A stretch of DNA of 64,000 nucleotides from Chrysomallon squamiferum. Lineage: Eukaryota > Mollusca > Gastropoda > Neomphalida > Peltospiridae. Each line of letters opens with the position of its first letter. Position 1 is the first letter of the stretch. Positions 1 to 12,998 of this stretch are shown here, in pieces. Both the position numbers and the translations under genes were made by a program. The notes beneath the pieces were generated by a model. The model had not been told where the DNA came from. It saw only the letters and a program-made list of their open reading frames with translations, and made no database searches. Location of the stretch: contig CM022670.1 of assembly GCA_012295275.1 (NCBI GenBank), forward strand, positions 38,877,251 to 38,941,250, written 5' to 3'.

Positions 1-356
1 CTTTTGCATGTTGTATAAAAATGTTTTGTTTGTCAATTAATCTTTATTATGTTTTGTAAGAATTAATGTATTAGACACCTGTAGAGGTCTGTTTGAGATA
101 GGTCTTTATGGGTCACAAATAACTGATAGTCTTTTGATTATGATTAAAAGTTCATGTCATTCCATTCAGATCAAATACTGCATAAAGAGAACAATTTACA
201 TGGAATTAATAGGTTAACCACATTTTATTTCTGTCTACAAAATATTAAATTTCATCATTCCTTCTCTCACAATTCAAATTATTTTATTTGGTATGCTTTT
301 GTTTGAATCCTTTGATGTAATTAAAAAGTTAAAAGCCCTATTATCAAGTGTGTATA

Positions 357-393
<37 letters not shown>

Positions 394-1099
394 CTTTAAA
401 CAGATTTATAAAAGATTTCATATGCTAAATTGCTGTAGAAGTTCAGATTTCATAATAAATTGTTTTCAAATAGTTGTTTTTCTTAAATTGTATTAACATT
501 TTAATTTCTTTTTCTTGTTAATGTATTTTTGTATTTTCAAAAGTTTTGTTTTACTTAAAATATCATTTTGAAAATTAATTTACTGTAATTGTTTCATTTT
601 CTTTTATTATTATTATTATTGTTTCTATTTCTCCTTTTATACTAAATACATAATAAACTTATACAATACTTGATTTATTATATGTATATTTGTGTTAACT
701 ATTGTTTATTGTATAAAAAAATTAGACACACTCATAACATAAATGATATTTTGCAAAATGTATGTGAACTATATTGATATGCAAAATACATTCTGAGAGC
801 ATGGAAGTACTTTCACCTATCAAATATGTTTTCAGACAAACTTAACAATTTTAATGTAATAATATTTCTTGCATAGGCAATTCTGATTCAGACATATCCA
901 AATTCACATAAATAAAATTATTTCTTCACAAACATGTTAAATGCATGTTAGGAATACTTCTGGTGATATGACAAAAACAACAACAACAACAACAACAAAA
1001 GAATACAGAAAAAACAGCCAATAAAATTCAAAATAAAACCCACAATAAGTCCCATAAAAACACAACAAAATTACTTGCTATAATAAATTAAAGAATTAA

Positions 1100-1156
<57 letters not shown>

Positions 1157-1293
1157 CAACAATAATAATAATAATTCAGGTATGTTATATGAATTACTTA
1201 TAGACAAATATAAATTTTAGTTGGAACATTAAAAAAAAAACACAACAACAGTAAAACAAACAAACTTATGTTTTACAAAAACAATTATTTCAG
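1..1293. other. AT-rich non-coding stretch with simple repeats
   Basis: No convincing coding sequence on either strand. It holds a short TA array (about 367-392), a CAA array (about 970-1000) and a longer AAT/AAC array (about 1102-1176). It ends in a pyrimidine-rich acceptor-like sequence (TTATTTCAG, ending at 1293), so it is probably intron. Confidence 0.6.
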
Positions 1294-1520
1294 TTGATGA
1301 AACGGAACCGTCTTTGAATGTGGATGGCACCATCAACATACCTTCAGGCAGCAGTTACCTGCTGCGACTCTATTCAAATCATGGGATCAGGGTGCATGGT
1401 TCACAAAAACCATTCTCAAAAGATACCAACAGTTCGAGAACTTATCGAGCGATTGGCCAAGAAACACGAGAAACTAATGCAGGAGGAAGCCGAACGAACA
1501 AGGGATGAAAAACGCAAAAG
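1294..1520 (+). CDS. Candidate exon of an unidentified gene, with a frame break
   Basis: The segment is bounded by an acceptor (TATTTCAG) and a donor-like GTGGGA. The 5' half is open in the frame starting two bases in and reads as plausible protein (VDETEPSLNV... LLRLYSNHGIRVHG). The 3' half reads as a charged helix (VRELIERLAKKHEKL... EEAERTRDEKRKR) in a different frame. Neither frame is good across the whole segment: the helix frame has a TGA at 1315-1317, and the first frame runs into a TGA at 1505-1507. A single extra base near 1410 would join them. Alternatively the exon starts at the internal acceptor-like CCTTCAG ending at 1353. I do not recognise the protein. It may be the 5' part of the gene that ends at 28386, but no direct link is visible. 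Confidence 0.45.
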
Positions 1521-2243
1521 GTGGGAAATGATAAAAAAAAATATATATATAGATATATATATATATATTAAGTTGAATAAAAACTGATTTATGTGAATTT
1601 GTTTTATGTAATTGTTTTATATGAATTTATTTTATACGATTATTTTATATCTGTCGGTTTTATTATCTTACTTATTGTCTTCAGACCTTTTTTATTTATT
1701 TATTTATTTTTCCATCTGAATACCACTGTGGATTTAATATCCCTTTTAGAATGTATATCATAATACATATTGGCAGTGATTCAAAATACACACTATATTT
1801 GCAGTGTGATATAAAAACCAAAGCAAAACAAAATCAACCAGAAGCATTATTGTATGTGCCTTATATAGTGCTACCATTGTTCAAATTTTGTTTTTCAGGT
1901 TTGTTTTTTGTTTTTTTGTTTTTCTCTTTTTTGTAGTAAAAGGTCATTATTTATATAAATTATTAGTTCAAAGTGCTGTTACACAGTAAATATCTAATAC
2001 AGAACATACCTGTAAAAAAAAGTATCAGTACAACAAATTTAGTTTTTAAACTTTTATTTCTGATGTATATATTTCTAACTTTATACTTCTTGCTCTATTC
2101 TCTTTCTCATATCTGTTTAAGAAGAGTTTTACTTACATTAAATTATTTAACAGAATTAAATTTGATAAATTGTTTTGTCCTAAATAACATACATTACGTT
2201 GTTAATGTTTGCAATGAATTTTGAATAAAGCATAGACTGAAGT

Positions 2244-2569
2244 GTAAACAACATAAAATGACAGAATATTAAATAAAAATTATATCAGTTTAAATTAGCA
2301 TATAAATTCATAAACTACTGAAATGTATATGTATATATATATATTTTTTTTTCTGCTTTTGGGCTAAATAAAAATTAATGTTGCACATGAATCACAACTA
2401 TAAAATTGTAAACAACATAAAATGACAGAATATAAAATAAAAATTATATCAGTTTAAATTAGCATATAAATTCATAAACTACTGAAATGTATATGTATAT
2501 ATATTTTTTTTTTTTGCTTTTTGACTAAATAAAAATTAATGTTGCACATGAATCACAACTATAAAATTG
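2244..2569. repeat. Tandem duplication, two copies of about 164 bp
   Basis: Copy 1 (2244-2407) and copy 2 (2408-about 2569) both begin GTAAACAACATAAAATG and both end ATGAATCACAACTATAAAATTG. They differ by a few substitutions and by the length of an internal TA/poly-T tract. The two copies abut directly, so this is a recent local duplication rather than a dispersed element. Confidence 0.9.
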
Positions 2570-4837
2570 TTTATATACTGCTGAGTGACAAAAGCAATCT
2601 TTAAGTCATTTTTTTGTTTGTTGATTGTATAACTCAACAATTTAAAAAAAAAAAAATTAAATTTCTTTTTAAAAAAATGGGTTCACTGAGTTAGCAGGAA
2701 TCTGCCCAGAAAATGTCAACTAAAATGTCACGATAAAAATTATTTTTAATTGTTTTAAATAATTTCTTGACAGTTTGCAAAAATAATTTCAAAAAGATAA
2801 AATAGTTTCTACAAGAATATTATAATATAAATTATATTTTTAATTTGCTTTACTTTTAGAATCGAACATGCTATTTATTACTGATTTCAGTTTTAGTAAT
2901 TTTATTAACTATAACAGTTTATTTCTAAAATAATTAAATGGTATTAATATTTGACTTGGATTTTTTCCCCCCACAAAGACAGATGTATTTTATGTCATAA
3001 AGAATGTATTTTATGTTATATTTGCACTGTCAAATTTAACAAAAAACCAAAAAACCCCCAACAATTTAATTAAACCAAAAAAAAATAAATAAAAAATAAA
3101 AATAAAAATAAATAATATTAGATAAAAAAAAATAATAATAAAATTAAAAAAAGAAATATTTTTTTAATAAGTCAATTTTTATAAAAATAATTTATTACAA
3201 AAATTTATCTTATTTGGCTTTCCTAAAATGAATTCTCAGATAAATTCAGAATAACTGGGTTTCTGTTCATAATAAGTGTATTTGTGTTTGTGTACAAGCA
3301 CTTCAAACAGTACCTTTGTTATCACTTGACACTGAAAAGAGTGTAAAAACATTACAAAGACATGAAAGTACTTCCTGATAACCAACTTTATTTGTCACTA
3401 ACAAAATCATTTTGCTTGTAAACAAAGGTTCTGACATAATATGATTTCCATTTTACATTTTCAGAAGTTTCTTTCTTTCTTCTTTTTGAACTTCAAAATT
3501 GATTAAAAAAATAAAAATAATAATAAAAAAAACATTCATTAAAATATATTGAATAGATTTTTATTAAAATAATTTCTGTTTTAACATTATATTTTTAAAA
3601 TAAAACAGTTAAATTTTTGAAAACACTATATTTATTTTTCATAAATTTTAAAGAATGTTAAGTTTAAATAATGTTTAGGAATATATTCTTTGCCCAAATG
3701 ATTCTGAAGAAATATATGTTGTGACATAATTATACACCAGAGAAACCTCATATTATTTTAAATGATATGGTTGAAGCAACATTTAAAAGTACTACTTTTT
3801 CATCTAAAAATAGCTAAGAAAATGTTTATATCTAGAATCGTATAATTTGTGAATCATTCTATATTTACAAGAAACAAGTTCAAACTGGTTTGTTGTCTCT
3901 TATTGTGTTTAGTTGATTGTAGTTGTGTGTGTGTGTGTGTCTGTGTGTGTGTGAATAATATTTTGCAGAATGGTGTAGCTGTGTATTGCTTGGTACTTAT
4001 TATAAAACAACAACTGTTATGCGATTTGGTATGTTTGTGTATATATGTGTGTATAGTTTATTAATATTAATAGATGTGTAAATATTACATAGCAGTGTTA
4101 ACCTAAAGGTTTTCGAGATAACTATTTGTTTTAACAGCTGTTTATATGTTTTAGAAACACGTATATTTGTTTTGATGATAAGAATGGTTACACTTACTAC
4201 TGAGCAATGTGAAGTATTGATAATATTTTGAACATTCTGTTCAGTCTTTTCACTGAATTTGCATTCTTTCTTACCTGTGTGAGAATCACAAAATGTCTAA
4301 TTAGACTGAGTTGAATTTTTTTCTGATTAATTCATGCTAATAAATAAATGTTTATATAATATAAATAGATCTGCTAAAATTATAATATAAATAGATTTTA
4401 TAAAATATAAAAGTGTAAACATTAATTCATTTCTTTATAAAGGAAGGGGGAAAGAGAAAAGATTATTTATATTTTAAACTGGGAACTTAAGAAACTGAAA
4501 AAAAAAAAAAAAAAAAATTATTTTGTAATTCTTTATTCTATAAAAACTCCCCACAGATTGAGTCTATGATGCAAACGTGATACATTTTTTTTTTTAATTA
4601 CTTGCCATTTATATTTCATAAGAAAGATATCACTATGTATTTTCAGTTTTAATTATTTTATTACCTGAATAAGAAATATTTTTATATATAAATAATATTT
4701 ATAATTTCATTCTACATGAATTCAAAAATTTAGCCTAGTCATATTTTCAAAGTTATAAAAAGTGAACAACCAGAACATAATTTCTAAATTTATATATTCA
4801 GATTTATAATTTTGTCATCAACCCATTTGAAAAAAAA

Positions 4838-4842
<5 letters not shown>

Positions 4843-4872
<30 letters not shown>
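4843..4872. repeat. CA dinucleotide microsatellite
   Basis: About 15 uninterrupted CA units after a short A run. Confidence 0.95.
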
Positions 4873-4876
<4 letters not shown>

Positions 4877-6364
4877 TATAAAATCCTGCTTAAAAAATGT
4901 ATATATATATATTTTTAATATTTCCTTTCTTAATATAACTACCATTTCTGTAATTGTTTATTGCATTATTGTTCTTTATAATTATAAACAAACAAATTGA
5001 AGAAGAATATTGACAGGTTTTTGTCATATTGGTGTTGTGAATTATCTTGTCATGAAATCTGATACCAATAAAATGTCAGTCCTTCTGACAGGACTCAAGT
5101 CTCTAATTGGTTTCAACTGTTAATCGACTGTGTCAGCCAGATATAGCCATGAAAAATAAACACTTCTTTTCTTTAAAATGAATTCTTTCCACCATGCTAT
5201 GGTGATCACATTCACCCTACTGAGATAGCCAGTGATCTGGAACCCACAGGTATAATAATATTATTGTGTATACAGAGATATTAATATATGTTTTAGTGTT
5301 ATTGAAAATGTATCTCTCGCGTTGTTTAATATATTACATTTTTTCACATATAAATAGTCAATATAGAAAAATTGGACTTGTATATATATATATTTTTCCT
5401 AAGTGTTCTATGCCCTAATATATCCACCATCTTCTTTATTCAGATGGTCTAAGAAAGCAAGATTACTGGTCCCTTCTTGTAGAAGTCTGTTACAATAATG
5501 CATAGTACTGCATTGATTTACTCCAAGTTTGTAATATAAAATGTGACTTGATATCTGTTTGGATCTCCATTCCTTAGCCACTGTAAACATTTGCATTTTT
5601 GATACAGTTCAGTTACAGGGACTGTCACGGAGAGAAACAGCTTGATAGCCCATTCCTTTGTTATCACCTGGTTTTCGGTTTGAATTAAGCCCAGCTTATT
5701 TTCTAATCTCAGTTGTTACATAGCAATCAATATTGCAAACCTGTCCTTTGAAACAATATAGTTAAAACTCTTTCAAGTACAATGGGAAATAATGAATAAT
5801 TCTTCTGGATTTGAGTTTCATTGATCCAATAAGCTTCCACCCATAGCTACTCAGTGTAAGCACTGGTTAAAAAGTATTTCAGTTAAGCAGACCGCATTAT
5901 GTATTATATGTTGGTTTTCATAAAGCAGCAGCACTCCGCTCCACTTAACATCTTTTGTGGGTAGTCATTTAACATGTAGAACATTTCAAACCAGTTATGT
6001 CTTACAGTAATGAGAAAAGTCTGGCTTCTGTAATATAAATGATTCAACCAGAGAGTTTTAAAATCACCGATGTTGGATAGAGATTTCAAAACAGCAGTGA
6101 TGAATTACTTTACCAAAATTGTCTGTAACCAATACTGTGTACCAGTTGGAAATTGATGTTATTATGTTTAAAAAATGGAAGAGAAAAAAAGAAGAAAATT
6201 ATAAAAATAAATAAATAAATAAATAAATATATTACTGTGGTGGTGGTGGTAATTCAATCACTGTGTCAGAAGGTACATTCTGTTTGTTCTGGGATTACTG
6301 AGTATTTCTCACACTAAGGATATTTGTTTTTGGTTCACAAAGTAAGGATTTCTCATTTTATCAG

Positions 6365-6467
6365 CTGAGCCATTTGCTGACTGAGATCTTCATCCATTTG
6401 AAAAGTGAATGTTTGTTTCGTCGTTACAATAATGAAATGGTGCTGGAGCGCTGTAGTTCAGAAACAA
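6365..6467 (+). CDS. Candidate exon of an unidentified gene
   Basis: Strong boundaries: acceptor CATTTTATCAG ending at 6364 and donor GAAACAAG|GTACGT at 6468. It is open in one frame starting in phase 0 (LSHLLTEIFIHLKSE... EMVLERCSSETR) and ends after two bases of a codon. No recognised family. The next coding-like block lies only about 40 bases downstream in a shifted frame, so either there is a very short intron or the sequence is disrupted. Confidence 0.45.
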
Positions 6468-6514
6468 GGTACGTCCTGCCTTTAAGATACACACATTCAG
6501 GGTGCCACAATGAG

Positions 6515-6634
6515 ATCTTCATCAGAACATTCCGACAAATCATTTATGCAGCTTTTTAGCAGTCGGATGATACGATTGAAACTTATGCAGAACAACAGAC
6601 GACAGACCATGCCTTTCCATCAGGGCTCATTCAG
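6515..6634 (+). CDS. Candidate exon of an unidentified gene, 5' boundary uncertain
   Basis: Reads SSSEHSDKSFMQLFSSR... LMQNNRRQTMPFHQGSF in one frame and ends at donor TTCAG|GTAGAT (GT at 6635). Possible acceptors are CATTCAG ending at 6500, CAATGAG ending at 6514 (in phase with the exon at 6365-6467, leaving a 47-nt intron) and CATCAG ending at 6525. Rich in Ser, Arg, Met and Gln. No family recognised. It ends in phase 2, compatible with the exon candidate at 12291. Confidence 0.4.
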
Positions 6635-8398
6635 GTAGATAGATGTTAATGTTATTTTCAACTTTCATTTTTATTTACTTTGTAGAAAAGATGATCTCGG
6701 TTAAAACTTAATAAAGAAAAATCATCACTGAATTAAAAGTGCTTGTCTAACATAATAAATAAAAAAATGGACATACCAATCTCTTTGCAGTAATAGGTAT
6801 TAATCAGTCCACTTGAAGAATCAACCATTTTATTTTCTGAATAGAATTAAAACAGATATCCTAAGTGTGAGAGATTCTCAAATGACTTGAATAAAAAAAA
6901 AGTGAAAAAAGAATCATTAGTTTTAGCCTATTTTCATATAATGTAATATACAACATCTGTAGGAAACATGAACCCTGAAACCATTCATGTATTGAATGAA
7001 TTACTACTTATGAGATGCAGTTTATTAATGAAGCAAAATGATAAGATATTGAGTGAAATGAACTGTTTTGATTTAATGTTACATTATTGTTTTTCTTATC
7101 TGTATGCAAAAACTAACTCTATTGCTAACATTTAGTATGTATGAAATAAGTTTATCTAGATTACCAAAATATAAAGACGGATTTATGTGTAAAAGTCCAA
7201 GAAATCTGCAAATATGTGGATATGTATCACTCTGAAAGATGCTTCTAAAAGCTCAGTTCTTGATAATTTTCAAATTTAGTGCATATGTATATATGTATGT
7301 GTGTGTGTGTCTCTGAAAAAATTACCTATTTTGATCATGAACTTACCAAATGAAAAGCACACTTTGACCAGCAGCAGTATTACCTAATAAAATATTTTAC
7401 AGAAACACATAATTATTACCCTTTTTTCTTTCTTGTTTGTTATTTCATATTATATCATTCATAACATGAACGTTCATTGAACCATAATCGATTGCTGCAT
7501 AATGTGTTATGTAATTTGTTTCATTTAAAGTACTTTAATCAGTTATTAGATCCAACATTACACTGCAACTTCCCAGTAGTGTTGCATTTATTTGGTTTAT
7601 AAAGAAAAACTATTTTTATTTATTGTTAATATGAAGGTGGTGAGTTTTAATTTGTAAAATGTAGAATCAGAGAGAATTTGACCTGAATGCAGTTCTGTAC
7701 CATTCATTTTTACCAAAATCCAAAACCTTTTCTGAGCAGCAGAAATAATAATATCTTACATTTTTCAGATTTTCTTTGGCATATACAAACTTTATTTTAT
7801 GCACAAAATTATTAAAATTATAATTTTAAAAATCCTGCCAACTTTCTGTGTAAGCTGCACATGAAAAAGTAATGGAATTAATATTTAGATGATTATTTTC
7901 ATGCTGTTGCCTTATATTCCAAAATCCGAAAATATTCTGAAATCTGAAACATTTCCAGTCCAAAAAATTTCACTTAAAGGATTCTCAACCTATAATACAT
8001 TTTATAATAATAATAATATCTGCACTGTATAAAGTATAAAGGTCAATATTAATTTTACTAAGAAGTGATTTGTGTCTAACCATTTGCAAAATATAATTTC
8101 TAAAATGAATGAATTTGAAACCACTGTTTGTATAAAAAAATAAATATTTTTTGACTATTAAATTTAAAAAAAATGTACTCAATCATTTTTGACAAGCAAG
8201 ACAGTGTGAATACCAATACATTTTGCATTAGAAGCAAAATTGTTTGTAATGAATATACAGCATTTGGGGAATGCCATTGACATTGTCATCTGAAATTTAC
8301 TTTTTTATTTTTTACTCTAATTAAATTTTTTTTTTTCCTGTTTTATAATGATTATATATTGTATATCTAGCTATTCATGAATCAGTTCTACTTACTAC

Positions 8399-8399
8399 T

Positions 8400-8442
<43 letters not shown>

Positions 8443-8444
8443 TT
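8399..8444. repeat. TTTA tetranucleotide microsatellite
   Basis: About 11 units of TTTA. Confidence 0.95.
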
Positions 8445-11400
8445 TTTTTATGATTGCACAAAAAAATATTTATATACTTAGCTACTAGTAGTGCAGGAAT
8501 GACCAAGGAAAGATTTAATAACATTATGTTTTTTTTTTTTTCAAATGAGAAATTCTCCAGTCCAAGGATTTATAACAATTGCACTTTTTTCTTTATTTAT
8601 TTTATTCTTAAATGAAAATAATATGATTATTGAAATCCCTCAATAAATGTTTCTGAACTGCATGCCAGGGTTAGACATTCTTTTGTTTGTTAAACAGATT
8701 TCTGATCAAGGTATCAAGTAGCCATTTACCTGTCAACTGAAACACCTGAGATCAAGGGACGACATTATTAATTTTTCACTTCTTGTTTTCTTTCATGTTG
8801 TTCCTGGTAAACATGGGTACACTGGTGTACATAATAAAAGAAAAATAACTATTATTTAGCTATATAAATTCTCCAGTATATAAATCAAATTAGGTAAAAC
8901 ATCAAACAGATAGGATATTTTCAGTAAAAATACATAACAAACATGTAATATATTGTAATTAAAGGTTAATAAAAGGACTTACATATAAGTTTGCTATTGT
9001 TATTTCAAATTCTGGATAACAAGAGAATTTATAACTAGTTATTTTTTTAATCAAATTTTTTATTCTGTATAACTGTTAAATCTCTTCTTGGACAAATATA
9101 GGTTAACCAGTCAAGTGATGAATTTAATTTTTTTTTCTTTTCTTTTCTTAAATAATAGGTGTACAAAAGTTAAATGCTTGGAAGTTACAGTTCATTGGAT
9201 ATGAATATATTTACATTTTGTAATGACTTCAAGCTTTGATTGGTATGTAAACACATACTCATGATACTGCATGCTTATATCATTAAAAACAAATATATAT
9301 CTTTAAATTTCAGATTTTATGATCATAGTAAATCATCATTCTGAAACTCATAATTATAAAACATTATATCTTTCTCTCAGTTTAATTTTTTAACTTATAT
9401 TTTTTTTTTTTTTTTAATCTATTTTATGCTTTAAGTGCACAGGAAAAGGTTCTTCCACCTTCTGTTATCCAGATCAAAATGAAAAAAAAAAAAAAAAAAA
9501 AAAATAGACTGATTATGTGCAGAAATTAAATAATGAAAATCTACAATCACTAAATATATAAAGATTGTTCACTTTCCCCAAAAGAAAGAAAAAGAAACAT
9601 AACAAAACAACAAAGCTAAAAAAATAAGCCTTTAGAGAAAACCCAGCCAATAATATTGGAAATGATATAATCAGGCTGAGCCATCAAAAAAAAAAAAAAA
9701 AAAGGAAAAAAAAGAGGTTATTAATGTCAGGGATAATCTGTTGTTTAACCAGGTGACTTAGTATTAAATTTCAACCACATGGAGATTGAATGCAGATACT
9801 GTAGCCATAGTTGTGTTTTTGTGATAGCCTTGGTAAGTAGCAATTAAAATTAAACACAGATAAAGATATTATATATGTTTTACAAGTACAAGTTTCAGAA
9901 TTATGATTTACTGTGCATACAAAATTAAAATAATTTGGGATGTCTATAAAATAGGGAATTAGTATAGATTACAACATTAATTATTAAATGGTTTGTCTTT
10001 ATAAAAATGTTTAGAAAGAAAGATTTGCATATTAAGTGTGCAGCAGTTTTCTTTAAAGTTTTGCACAAGTAATTCAAAGGTTTAATAATTATGCACATAA
10101 ATATGTTTTAAAGTATTTCTTTTGCAAAATTTGATTTTATTTCAGTATCATCAATATTTCATGAGAATATAACATAATTATGTTTCAAGCATTCTAGAAA
10201 TTCGAATTTTTAAAATTATGCCAACAATATTTTTATTTAATGTCTATAATTATAAGCAGCTAAACACTAATAAAAACAGCAAGGATTTTGAAAAACAACA
10301 ACAACAAAAATTTACATTTATTATTATATTTGATTAGATTTTTTAAACATGCTAATCTTGTGAATGCTGTATTAAATAACAGACCATATCTATCACTTGA
10401 ATCTTTAATTGCTGTAAATGTCAACACTCCACTGGATACAGTGAGTTTTTAGTATACTGTTGTATTAAAGCATTTACTGTAAATGTATGGCAGATACAGC
10501 TCTGTGATTTGATATGCAGAAATGTTAAACCATTTCAGTGACAAACGTCTGAAAGGAAAACGGTATTGTCATACTTTATTTTTAGCAAAGGTTGGTCAGC
10601 TGCTTCATATGAAATAGTTACAAGGTTTGGTAAACAAAAGTTAGTCTTTTAATTTAAATGTGAAAGAATGTTCTGAGTTTTCAGAGTTTGATGATAGTTA
10701 CTGGTTGTCTTTCTTGTATAATTTTGAAATGTGTCTGCACAATGTTTCAGGAATTTTGTCTATTCCAGGCACCATCTACATTATACTGACTATTATGCAT
10801 TTTTAGAAAATACTTGTCATTGATATCAAATATAAACTGAATTGTTTTCTTTAAAAAAAAAGAAAAAAAAAAAAAGTTAAAATACCAAATAATTTGATTT
10901 CACATAAAATTATATAAAAACAAAAACTTATAATAATATTTTATATATTTTTTTTAAATTGCTTTAGAACAGACATTTAGTATTGTAAAATTTAACATGA
11001 CCTTCAAAACGTAAGATTTTATCTTTCATTTGCAATTTTTTTTTTCCTTGCTGAACAGGTTAATGGCTTTAATGTGTTTCATGACCAATTATTACTTTTT
11101 ACACACTAGACATAAAGACAACTGTTGATGGATGTTGCCATGACAATATTGATTTTTTTTGTGCTTTTACTTATTGAGAATTGAAACTTTACCCAGAATT
11201 TTCATATCAGATATCATTTCATTACTGATTTTATGTTTTTGTTTTATATATACACATATTCAAAATTTTAAATTTATAAAAACAAACTTTGTTTGTGTAA
11301 AACTAAATAGATTTAATATACTGTGGTTACTTATTCTAATACTGAAAACCACTTCTTGATCACTTGTTTTTTTTATATAATGCTAATGAAATATTAAATT

Positions 11401-11583
11401 AAATATTTATTACATTTGTCTAGAAAGTTTTATTGATTACATTGTGAAATGAAAACAAAGGTCCATTTATATTCATGCCTAGCGACCAGAACTGTGAAAA
11501 ATAAAATAAAACAAACAAACAATATTAAACTCTATATTTGTATTTTTTTCGTTGATAAAAGAAAAAAAAAATTCCGACTATAA

Positions 11584-11585
<2 letters not shown>

Positions 11586-11618
<33 letters not shown>

Positions 11619-11621
11619 TAA

Positions 11622-11652
<31 letters not shown>

Positions 11653-11668
11653 TATTATTATTATTATA
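11586..11668. repeat. AAT microsatellite switching to ATT
   Basis: AAT units interrupted by AAA, followed directly by ATT units, so the junction can fold back on itself. Confidence 0.95.
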
Positions 11669-12290
11669 AAAAAAAAAAAGAAATAAATAAGCATTACTGT
11701 CACTGACAAATTCTTTTATATTTTTATGTAACGTTTGTTGGTACACTCAGTGTCATTTAGGTCTGTTTTATAGAGGTTCACTGCAAATATTGCCAGAGTG
11801 TATTGACTGATCAGATGAACTTACTTGACATTTGTAAATCAACCTCGCACCTGGTCAGGTTTAGTCAACCCCAGCCTGAATTTCTGTAACAAAGACTTGC
11901 AATCCATGGTTACATTCTGAGGGCTCTATGAGTACCCTGTTCCTAAAATGTCATACTGTTTTTTATGCTTCACAAATGACATATTAATTAGATTTTAACC
12001 TAAGCTCTGAGTGCTTTTGCTTTATTAGCACACACATAGATCAAAAAGAAAATAGAAAGGAGATAAGCAATATTTTATATACAGTATACGCAAACCTCTG
12101 AATAATAAACAGGTTTTTTTTTTTTTCTCTTCTGTGTGTAACTGTTAGATTTCACGGATCAGTGAACAGCTATTGTGTCCTGTTGTGAGACAATCATCTT
12201 CTAACTTATTCTGGAGCTCTTTTTTGTATTTGCATAAATTTTTATAATCAAAATACTTTTTTTTTTTTTTTGTTGTAATGTTTGTGGCAG

Positions 12291-12338
12291 GCGACATAGG
12301 CCATGCAAAGAATTGTACACAGAGGAAAAGGGACTTTG
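12291..12338 (+). CDS. Candidate short exon of an unidentified gene
   Basis: Bounded by acceptor GTTTGTGGCAG and donor CTTTG|GTAATT. In the frame starting after one base it reads RHRPCKELYTEEKGL and ends with two bases of a codon, which is compatible in phase with the 6634 donor upstream and the 12820 exon downstream. A longer form ending at 12390 (GTGACAG|GTAGAA) is open in another frame (DIGHAKNCTQRKRDF...). I cannot tell which form, if either, is used. Confidence 0.35.
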
Positions 12339-12819
12339 GTAATTTCTCTCATGTCTCGGTATCACGGAATCATTGCCTGTGTCGTGACAGGTAGAAAGAC
12401 CGACCAGCACCACTTTAATTGCACTGCTAATACTGTGATATTATTGTTTCTAGATAAAACACTTTGATGACTTGTGGTTTAGGTTATATTTCAGTGTGAG
12501 AGGGGGCTAAGAGTAGCCAACACACACACACAATTTTTTTTTTTTTTTTTACAAAAGTATCAGATCTGAAGTGTTTGGACAGATCAGTGTGACTGACAGG
12601 TTAAAAAGAGATAACGACGGTCTGTGATGGGTTAGTGTCAAAAATAAAACCACCAGCTTGACCAATTTCTTCTGAAGAGGCCAAGTTGTTTATCAATAAA
12701 AAGGATGGAATATTTTCTACACAGTTCATTGTAGACCAATCATGTTTAGGCCATTGTCTTGTTAAATATGTTGGAATTATTTGTTGACTGCAGACTGATG
12801 AAATGTATGTTTGTTCTAG

Positions 12820-12940
12820 GTGTTGTAAGAAAATACGTTCCCTATGGGAAACAACAAAGCAGTTTTGCACCAGTGGATATGAAATAAATATTGATACTGC
12901 TATTTATAATTTATTCCTACAAAGAGAAAAATGTAACATA
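12820..12940 (+). CDS. Candidate exon, cysteine-rich segment
   Basis: Acceptor TTTGTTCTAG and donor AACATA|GTAAGTAC. Reads CCKKIRSLWETTKQFC followed by a helix-like stretch (AIYNLFLQREKCNI). The open frame extends upstream to 12789 (TDEMYVCSRCCKK), giving a CxxC-like pattern. The opposite strand is also open for 89 codons here (12601-12870), so coding status is uncertain. The donor is a GTAAGT tandem type, discussed in the findings. Confidence 0.35.
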
Positions 12941-12998
12941 GTAAGTACTTTAAAATGCTGTAAGAGTGGATAATGTTCGTAAAGAATGTCCTTCCCAG

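Larger units (their letters stand above)
1521..6364. other. AT-rich stretch, no gene resolved
   Basis: Probably intronic or intergenic. Contents: a 164-bp tandem duplication (2244-2569), a GT array (about 3923-3953), a CA array (4843-4872) and many homopolymer runs. A less AT-rich patch at 5090-5250 ends in a donor-like ACAG|GTATAA, but no acceptor was found for it. Confidence 0.5.
6635..12290. other. AT-rich stretch, probable intron
   Basis: No convincing exon. Contents: a TTTA array (8399-8444), long poly-A/T runs near 9400-9500 and 9690, and an AAT/ATT array (11586-11668) whose AAT-to-ATT switch makes an inverted-repeat-like junction. Confidence 0.5.

Noticed and set aside
5177-5249. Exon-like end FFPPCYGDHIHPTEIASDLE... 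with donor ACAG|GTATAA
   Set aside because: No acceptor within the open part of the frame, so only a donor supports it.
9787-9833. Short segment MEIECRYCSHSCVFVIAL followed by GTAAGT
   Set aside because: Good donor but no downstream partner in phase, and the translation is short and unremarkable.
12601-12870. 89-codon open frame on the - strand
   Set aside because: No recognisable domain or splice signals, and it overlaps a better + strand exon candidate. It may still deserve a protein search.
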